From Desulfosporosinus sp. (GTDB lineage: Bacteria; Bacillota; Desulfitobacteriia; Desulfitobacteriales; Desulfitobacteriaceae): a stretch of DNA of 39,932 nt. Shown here one piece after another: positions 34,531-39,932 of this stretch. The notes beneath the pieces were generated by a model that did not search any database, was not told where the DNA came from, and saw nothing but the letters and a program-made list of their open reading frames with translations. Within the stretch, counting starts at the first letter, position 1. Each line of letters begins with the position of its first letter. The translations under genes and the position numbers were made by a program. The stretch lies in NCBI GenBank assembly GCA_003513495.1, contig DOPM01000050.1, positions 1 through 39,932 on the forward strand. The letters are read 5' to 3'.

Positions 34531-34800
34531 TCAAAATCACTTCCTTAATGAACACTTTCTTCTATGATAACCATTTATTGCTAGGGATTGCAAGCTTATT
34601 GCAAAAAGTAATAATTGTGTCGTTGTAGTCTAAACTCTGAAAAAGGCTAGTTCAAATAAGATATAAGAAGTGTGCGAACTATAATCAAATAGACTTATGG
34701 GAATTTAAGTATAAATAGGTAAATTGTTCAGGTCAGGAAGGGGAAAATTTAAATTAGCAATAGAGTGTGTCAAAAAGGACCGTCCCCCTGACGCGAAAGT
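34531..34800. other. Intergenic region between the Cys-motif gene and ygeX
   Basis: No gene is seen. It must hold the promoter of the minus-strand gene and upstream sites for the ygeX promoter. The TATCA-N3-TGATA dyad is not present; only a TGATA half-site occurs near 34566. The third copy of the GC-rich repeat ends 8 nt before the sigma-54 promoter. Confidence 0.55.
34765..34793 (-). repeat. Dispersed repeat, copy 3 (inverted)
   Basis: The reverse complement shares a 26-nt core with copy 1, including CAGGGGGACGGTCCTTTTTG. It forms an inverted pair with copy 1, enclosing 2.2 kb. Confidence 0.85.
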
Positions 34801-34816
34801 TGGCATGAAAATTGCA
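34801..34816 (+). promoter_or_regulatory. Sigma-54 (-24/-12) promoter of ygeX
   Basis: TGGCATGAAAATTGCA; GG at 34802-34803 and GC at 34814-34815, 12 nt apart. The leader to ATG 34962 is about 135 nt. Confidence 0.88.
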
Positions 34817-34961
34817 TGGATAATTAGTGTTGTCATGGTCATGAATTCGTTTTAGGGGGAGATAGAAGGGTCAATAAGCAAAAACAAGAAATTGTTTTTT
34901 GATACTGTATTAAAAAACTAGTTTTATTACACAATAATAAAAAAAGGGAGAGGTATAAATC

Positions 34962-36185
34962 ATGAATGATAGAATCCAATGGACGAAAAATAGTATGGCA
35001 AAGGAATTTGGAACTGGTGTTTCAACGAAGCTTTTTGATAAGATGGCTATTGATAAGGCAATTAATTTTCACAGGACATTTCCTGATTATCAACCGACAC
35101 CGCTGCGTCAGCTTAGCAAACTTGCTAACAATCTAGGAGTTGGTGGGATATATGTTAAAGATGAGTCTTATCGGTTTGGCTTAAATGCCTTTAAGGCCCT
35201 TGGTGGTTCATATGCTATTGGGAGATACCTAGCTCAGCGGCTCAACAAAGACATTAGCCAACTGCCATTTGAAGTACTCACATCTCCAGAGGTTAAAGAG
35301 TTATTAGGAGATATTACGTTTGCTACCACGACTGATGGAAATCATGGCCGAGGAATTGCTTGGACAGCTCGACAATTACGCCAAAAATCAGTGGTCTATA
35401 TGCCTAAAGGGTCTTCTCAATACCGACTCGAAAGAATTAGATCTGAAGGCGCATTTGCTGAAATCACAGATATGAATTACGATGACGCTGTGCGTATGAC
35501 TGCTGAAGAGGCTCAAAAGCATGGTTGGGTTGTAGTTCAAGATACTGCTTGGGAAGGGTATGAGGAGATTCCAACCTGGATTATGCAAGGTTATGGGACC
35601 ATGTCAGCTGAGTCCTTAGAACAGTTGAATACCCTTGGTATAGAGAAGCCGACCCATATTTTTGTTCAAGCTGGAGTCGGTGCTTTGGCCGGATCTGTTC
35701 AAGGTTATTTTGCCTCCCTGTTTAAAGAGGATCGTCCAAAAACCGTAATTGTTGAAGCAGATCAGGCGGATTGCTTATATAAATCTGCGCTTGCAGCCGA
35801 CGGTAAACCACGGGTGGTCGGCGGTGAAATGGCTACGGTTATGGCGGGACTTGCATGTGGTGAACCTAACCCCATCGGGTGGAATATCCTACGGGATTAC
35901 AGCGATATGTTTGTTTCTTCCCCTGACTGGGTTGCAGCAAAAGGAATGCGGGTGTTAGCAAATCCATTGCTTGGTGATCCAAAAGTAATTTCTGGTGAAT
36001 CTGGAGCTGTGACTACCGGATTGATCAGTGTGCTTATGATGGATAATAGCTTCAAGGAAGCACGAGAAGCGCTCCAGCTGGATGAAAACTCTCATATTTT
36101 AGTCTTTAATACAGAAGGTAATACCGACCCCTATAAATATCGCAGCATCGTATGGGATGGGGAATTGCCATCCGCAGGACGTTAA
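34962..36185 (+). CDS. ygeX: Diaminopropionate ammonia-lyase YgeX
   Basis: 407 residues; E. coli YgeX has 398. KDESYRFGLNAFKALGGSYA holds the PLP lysine at 78. TTDGNHGRGIAWTARQL, MPKGSSQYRLERIRSEGA and GVGALAGSVQGYF fit the family, which degrades 2,3-diaminopropionate to pyruvate and two ammonia. ATG 34962 follows GGGAGAGG. The gene has its own sigma-54 promoter and terminator. In purine clusters YgeX is thought to act late, on the amino acid left after ring opening. Confidence 0.95.
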   Translation: MNDRIQWTKNSMAKEFGTGVSTKLFDKMAIDKAINFHRTFPDYQPTPLRQLSKLANNLGVGGIYVKDESYRFGLNAFKALGGSYAIGRYLAQRLNKDISQLPFEVLTSPEVKELLGDITFATTTDGNHGRGIAWTARQLRQKSVVYMPKGSSQYRLERIRSEGAFAEITDMNYDDAVRMTAEEAQKHGWVVVQDTAWEGYEEIPTWIMQGYGTMSAESLEQLNTLGIEKPTHIFVQAGVGALAGSVQGYFASLFKEDRPKTVIVEADQADCLYKSALAADGKPRVVGGEMATVMAGLACGEPNPIGWNILRDYSDMFVSSPDWVAAKGMRVLANPLLGDPKVISGESGAVTTGLISVLMMDNSFKEAREALQLDENSHILVFNTEGNTDPYKYRSIVWDGELPSAGR

Positions 36186-36217
36186 TCAATTTTTAAGCAT
36201 TAATTTCTTTTGTAGAT

Positions 36218-36275
36218 AAGGAAGCGCTTTTCTTAAAGATATTTCTTAAAGATATAGTGCTTCCTTTCCCTTTTT
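36218..36275 (+). terminator. Terminator after ygeX
   Basis: Stem AAGGAAGCGCT/AGTGCTTCCTT followed by CCCTTTTT. The long loop contains a tandem 13-bp direct repeat (TTCTTAAAGATAT). Confidence 0.75.
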
Positions 36276-36387
36276 AATAGTCAAGTTAATGGTGTATACT
36301 TAGAATAGTTATAAGTAGGAAGTAAACCGAAATAAGGACATAGTTGTATATAATGTAAGCAAAAGCAAATAATATGGGGTGTAAAGC

Positions 36388-38154
36388 ATGTTGTATTACC
36401 TGCGAAAGATCAAGAGTACTGTCCAACAAACTGCAGACGCAATTGCAGCAGCACTAAAAATCGAAGTAGAAATTGCAGATATTGATTTAATCCGAATTGC
36501 TGGTACGGGAAAGTATAAAAGCCAATGCGATTGCCCTATGGAAGATGGGTTTGTTTATCGGCATGTGATGAAAACGGGAGCACCGGTAATCATAGACAAT
36601 CCTGGCTTCAACAAACTTTGTCAGCCTTGTCCCTGTAAGGGTAATTGTATGGAGTTTGCAGAGGTTGCTATCCCCATACGCATTGAGGATCAAATCATTG
36701 GGGTTATTGGTTTAGTTAGCTTTGATGAAGAACAAACAAAGCGGCTGATGGATAACAAGCAATCCCTGCTTCTCTTTCTGGAAAAAATGGCTGAACTCCT
36801 GGTTGGAAAGGCAACAGAAATCAAACAAAACCATGATCGAGAGCTCTTGACTAGTCAATTAGTTACAGTTCTAAATCTGCTGCATGACGGCATCTTGCTG
36901 GTCGATGATCAGCAACAGGTGACCCATTATAATACCTTGGCAGGCAAAATGTTGGACATTGATTCGCAACAAGAACAGGCTTTATATCACTTGTTGGATA
37001 ACAAAAAACTTTGGCTTGCTGTAGAACGCGGCGAGTCATTCTCCGGAAACATCCAAGGGAAGAGGGTAGCCACACAGCTTTACTGTGACGTTGTACCCAT
37101 CAAAAAGGATGGAACGATTGAAGGCGCAGTTATTACTCTGAGGGATATCCAGCAAATCAAGAAGTTGGTTAAGGCGGCTACTGTCAATGATATTGAAACC
37201 CATTTCTCTCAGATTATCGGGGATTCTAGGAAGATGAGAGACATAAAAGCATTGGCGTTGCATGTCGCTCCCAGTAAGGCCACTCTTTTGATTCAAGGAG
37301 AAAGTGGAACAGGTAAAGAATTATTTGCTCGGGCAATTCATCAGAGCAGTAAACGAAAAGGGCATACCTTTATCGCCATAAACTGCGGAGCGATTCCTGA
37401 GAATTTGCTAGAAAGTGAATTGTTCGGATATGAAGAAGGGTCCTTTACTGGGGCCAAGCGGGGCGGAAAACTCGGAAAATTTGAGCTCGCTCATAATGGC
37501 ACACTTTTTTTAGATGAAATTGGGGACATGCCTCTGCACTTACAAGTTAAAATCCTAAGAGTATTGCAAGAAAGAAGAGTTGAGCGTATTGGTAGTACCC
37601 GTTCAATTCCTGTTGATGTACGTGTAATTGCCGCTACTCACAGAGATTTAGATAACATGGTAAAAACAGGAGAGTTTCGTGAAGACCTCTACTATCGTTT
37701 AAATGTAATTCCTTTAACAATTCCACCGCTACGTGAACGACTTGAGGATGTTCCGATCCTAACTCAATTCTATTTAGATTATTATTCTATCGTGACGGAT
37801 CGTTCGGTTAGCGGAATCACTTCAGAAGCTATCGAAATCTTGTCCCGCTACACTTGGCCGGGAAATGTCCGAGAACTAGGTAACGTTATTGAATACTGTG
37901 TCACTATGGTTGCCGGGGGGATGATCACGGCGGATACGCTGCCTAAAAGGATCAAAGTCGAACATCAAGCGGATATTAAAGATTCCTCTTTAAACCTAAA
38001 AGTGCTGGAACGAGAAGCGATTATGAAGGCGTTAACTCTTGTCGAAGCCAATGGGCATAAGGAAGATGCTGCGAAATTATTGGGAATTAGCAGAGCATCT
38101 TTGTATCGTAAGATTAAGGAATACGAAATTGGGGAGAACCGGACTTTTTTCTAA
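36388..38154 (+). CDS. Sigma-54-dependent activator, YgeV-like (copy 2)
   Basis: 588 residues. Same plan as the activator at 15996: sensor VEIADIDLIRIAGTGKY, Cys cluster LCQPCPCKGNC (about 77-87), a PAS-like domain (about 155-255), Walker A GESGTGKE (about 304), and a Fis-type HTH AAKLLGISRASLYRKIKEYE. The sigma-54 contact loop reads GSFTGA in place of the usual GAFTGA (about 351), a variant that some working activators carry. The two regulators are clearly paralogous but diverged, including in the recognition helix, so they may answer different purine signals or bind the two dyad variants. GGGGTG is 7 nt before ATG 36388. Confidence 0.91.
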   Translation: MLYYLRKIKSTVQQTADAIAAALKIEVEIADIDLIRIAGTGKYKSQCDCPMEDGFVYRHVMKTGAPVIIDNPGFNKLCQPCPCKGNCMEFAEVAIPIRIEDQIIGVIGLVSFDEEQTKRLMDNKQSLLLFLEKMAELLVGKATEIKQNHDRELLTSQLVTVLNLLHDGILLVDDQQQVTHYNTLAGKMLDIDSQQEQALYHLLDNKKLWLAVERGESFSGNIQGKRVATQLYCDVVPIKKDGTIEGAVITLRDIQQIKKLVKAATVNDIETHFSQIIGDSRKMRDIKALALHVAPSKATLLIQGESGTGKELFARAIHQSSKRKGHTFIAINCGAIPENLLESELFGYEEGSFTGAKRGGKLGKFELAHNGTLFLDEIGDMPLHLQVKILRVLQERRVERIGSTRSIPVDVRVIAATHRDLDNMVKTGEFREDLYYRLNVIPLTIPPLRERLEDVPILTQFYLDYYSIVTDRSVSGITSEAIEILSRYTWPGNVRELGNVIEYCVTMVAGGMITADTLPKRIKVEHQADIKDSSLNLKVLEREAIMKALTLVEANGHKEDAAKLLGISRASLYRKIKEYEIGENRTFF

Positions 38155-38455
38155 ATTCCGCGTTTCAAAGGTAGACAAATGTATCAAAATGAGACTCGAC
38201 CCGAAGATTGTCGAATTGACAACTGTTTCAGAGATTTCATTGGCTTCCCCTCTCGTATTTAGTGTCTCAAAGTGAGAATTGAACCATGTGATAAAAGAAT
38301 GAATTCCGGGGAATGATACGCTTAATCGCGATGAAGAAAGCTTGCTGAACCACAAATATAGGCGCAGGCGGCCTCCTAGCACTATGCTTCCAGAAGGAAT
38401 AGGTAAAAGCTATACTTTCTGTCTAGTATAAAAAAATAAAAACCTAAAAGCAGGT
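38155..38455. other. Regulatory region upstream of ygeY
   Basis: About 300 bp with no gene; the apparent frames on both strands lack ribosome sites. It carries two dyads of the enhancer type and a GTGATA half-site (38288-38293). Confidence 0.55.
38182..38277. promoter_or_regulatory. Two enhancer-like dyads upstream of ygeY
   Basis: TATCA-AAA-TGAGA (38182-38194) and TCTCA-AAG-TGAGA (38265-38277, perfect symmetry). They keep the 5-3-5 spacing of the xdhA sites but with TGAGA half-sites, perhaps the preferred target of the second activator. They lie about 180-275 bp before the -24 element. Confidence 0.55.
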
Positions 38456-38472
38456 TTGGCATGGTTCTTGCA
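38456..38472 (+). promoter_or_regulatory. Sigma-54 (-24/-12) promoter of ygeY
   Basis: TTGGCATGGTTCTTGCA; GG at 38458-38459 and GC at 38470-38471. It lies about 95 nt before the ygeY start. Confidence 0.9.
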
Positions 38473-38565
38473 ATATTCTATCCCATGTAAACCTCAAGTC
38501 ATCGAATGAGTGATTGAGCAATTACCCATTAATTTAAAGTGTATCGAAAGGGGATTATTTTGAAA

Positions 38566-39813
38566 ATGGAATTTGCAAAGGTTCTTGAACTGGCAAAAAA
38601 ATACGAGCCAGAAATGAGTCGGTTTTTACGTGACCTTATTGCCATCCCGGGGGAAAGCTGTGATGAAAAGGGGACCGTACTTCGTATCAAGGAAGAGATG
38701 GAGAAAGTCGGATTTGATAAAGTAGAGATTGACCCACAAGGAAACGTTTTAGGTTATATCGGTCATGGTAAACACCTAATTGCTATGGATGCACATATTG
38801 ATACCGTCGGCGTAGGGAACTTAGAGAATTGGCAATATGATCCTTATAAAGGATTTGAAGATGATGAGATCATTATCGGTCGTGGTGCCTCTGACCAAAT
38901 CGGAGGAATGGCGTCGATGGTCTATGCTGGTAAGATCATCAAGGATCTTGGTCTGGAAGGCGATTACACTTTAGTTGTTGTCGGTTCAGTGCAAGAAGAA
39001 GATTGTGATGGCTTATGCTGGCAGTACATTATAAACGAAGATAAGGTTGTACCGGAATTTGTCGTAATCACCGAACCAACGGACGGGAAAATTTATCGCG
39101 GTCATCGTGGCCGGATGGAAATTAAGGTCATGACAAAAGGTGTTAGTTGTCATGGTTCCGCTCCTGAGCGTGGGGACAATGCTATTTACAAAATGGCACC
39201 GATTCTCCAAGAATTACGCAGCTTACATGAAAACCTCTTAGATCATCCGTTCCTTGGTAAAGGCAGCTTAACGGTTTCGGAAATTTTCCATACTTCACCT
39301 TCCCGTTGTGCAGTTGCAGATAGCTGCTGGATTTCAGTTGACCGTCGTTTAACAGCTGGTGAGACATGGGAATATGCAGTTCAACAAATTAAGAATCTTC
39401 CTTCAGTCAAAGCAGCAAATGCTGAAGTAACCATGTACATGTACGATAGACCATCTTATACAAATTTGGTTTACCCAACAGAGTGCTATTTCCCAACCTG
39501 GCTTATTGAAGAGGGACACCCTGTAACTACGACTCTAGAAGATGCTTATAAAGGATTATTTGGCAAAGATCCAATTGTTGATAAGTGGACCTTCTCCACA
39601 AATGGTGTTGCAATCATGGGTCGCTACGGAATTCCTTGTATCGGTTTTGGACCAGGACATGAAGATCAAGCACATGCTCCAAATGAGCGGACATGGAAGA
39701 AGGAACTCGTTGATTGTGCAGCGATGTATGCAGCAATTCCTACCATTTATGTTAAGGATTATGCTGACAAAATGCCGAAGGATACGGAGAACTTAGTAGG
39801 AATTAAGAAGTAG
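38566..39813 (+). CDS. ygeY: M20-family hydrolase YgeY
   Basis: 415 residues from ATG 38566; a TTG at 38560 is 6 nt after AAAGGGG and is an alternative. Close to E. coli YgeY: RFLRDLIAIPGESCDEKGTV, MDAHIDTVGVGN (first metal His/Asp), GRGASDQIGGMASMVYAGKI, VQEEDCDGLCWQYII with the catalytic Glu pair, EPTDGKIYRGHRGRMEI and GFGPGHEDQAHAPNERTW with the last metal His. It is a zinc-dependent amidohydrolase/deacylase fold annotated 'selenium metabolism hydrolase'. Genetics place the family in anaerobic purine breakdown, probably hydrolysing an amide before YgeX. Downstream genes (ygeW in many clusters) would be beyond the window. Confidence 0.95.
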   Translation: MEFAKVLELAKKYEPEMSRFLRDLIAIPGESCDEKGTVLRIKEEMEKVGFDKVEIDPQGNVLGYIGHGKHLIAMDAHIDTVGVGNLENWQYDPYKGFEDDEIIIGRGASDQIGGMASMVYAGKIIKDLGLEGDYTLVVVGSVQEEDCDGLCWQYIINEDKVVPEFVVITEPTDGKIYRGHRGRMEIKVMTKGVSCHGSAPERGDNAIYKMAPILQELRSLHENLLDHPFLGKGSLTVSEIFHTSPSRCAVADSCWISVDRRLTAGETWEYAVQQIKNLPSVKAANAEVTMYMYDRPSYTNLVYPTECYFPTWLIEEGHPVTTTLEDAYKGLFGKDPIVDKWTFSTNGVAIMGRYGIPCIGFGPGHEDQAHAPNERTWKKELVDCAAMYAAIPTIYVKDYADKMPKDTENLVGIKK

Positions 39814-39932
39814 GGCGAGGCGTTATTACGTCGCTCGCACACGTTCCGTTGCTACTCCGGTTAGTGCTGAGGCTAAAACGTCTAAACCCTGTCTGGAATG
39901 TGCGCCGCTCCTTGCCAATCCACACTGCAGGA
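39814..39932. other. Right end of the window, no gene recognised
   Basis: 119 bp. A GC-rich imperfect hairpin (GCGAGGCG...CGTCGCTCGC, 39815-39838) follows the ygeY stop. The rest shows no reading frame or RNA that I recognise. Confidence 0.4.

Noticed and set aside
38039..38382. Open frames on both strands at the end of the second activator and beyond
   Set aside because: They are shadows of the activator gene and of the AT-rich regulatory region; no ribosome sites.
1..39932. CRISPR array or insertion sequence
   Set aside because: No regularly spaced repeats and no transposase gene were found; the three GC-rich repeats are too few and irregular.

Overview
The window joins two regions of different character. 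Bases 1 to about 15,213 are the structural half of an AT-rich tailed-phage (siphovirus-type) prophage. Bases 15,214 to the end are chromosome, dominated by a selenium/molybdenum-type purine catabolism cluster. Low-GC Gram-positive ribosome sites (AGGAGG-like, many TTG/GTG starts), sigma-54 control and purine genes close in order and sequence to the E. coli xdhABC/ygeV-ygeY/ygfK-ssnA set suggest an anaerobic Clostridia bacterium, perhaps Desulfosporosinus/Desulfitobacterium-like. The genus is inference.

Prophage (all on +): a C-terminal fragment that may be the small terminase; a serine recombinase cassette with its own terminator; large terminase, portal, Mu F-like head protein, a zinc-ribbon membrane protein, scaffold and major capsid; a small charged protein; four connector/completion proteins; major tail protein; a tail assembly chaperone with a -1 programmed frameshift extension; and a tape measure gene. 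The tape measure gene is interrupted by a 301-nt group I intron (11165-11465); removing it restores an 866-residue protein. Immediately after it come an excisionase-like HTH protein, an AbrB-like protein and a tyrosine integrase that abuts the 3' end of a tRNA-Leu(CAG) gene, the likely attachment site. No distal tail, baseplate, holin or endolysin gene lies between tape measure and integrase, so the phage looks truncated, unless these genes lie to the left of the window.

Chromosome: after the tRNA and a small DUF1294 membrane protein come a YgeV-like sigma-54 activator, xdhABC (xanthine dehydrogenase-type molybdenum hydroxylase), ygfK, an NCS2 urate/xanthine permease, a PreA-like flavoprotein with an altered active-site motif, ssnA, a threonine-synthase-like PLP enzyme, a second and less familiar fold-II PLP enzyme, an 8-oxoguanine-deaminase-like amidohydrolase, a small Cys-rich protein on the opposite strand, ygeX (diaminopropionate ammonia-lyase), a second YgeV-like activator and ygeY. 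Related gene sets in E. coli and gut anaerobes are linked to anaerobic urate/purine breakdown. The predicted flow is uptake by the permease, hydroxylation/reduction by XdhABC, YgfK and the PreA-like protein, deamination and ring opening by the amidohydrolases, and breakdown of diaminopropionate-like products by YgeX and the other PLP enzymes. ygeW, hyuA and arcC homologues are not in this window.

Regulation can be read from the DNA. Four near-consensus -24/-12 promoters precede xdhA, the permease, ygeX and ygeY. A dyad of the form TATCA-N3-TGATA (or TGAGA) lies upstream of the xdhA, permease and ygeY promoters and of the first activator gene, and is a good candidate enhancer site for the two activators. 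A short GC-rich repeat occurs three times around the deaminase gene.
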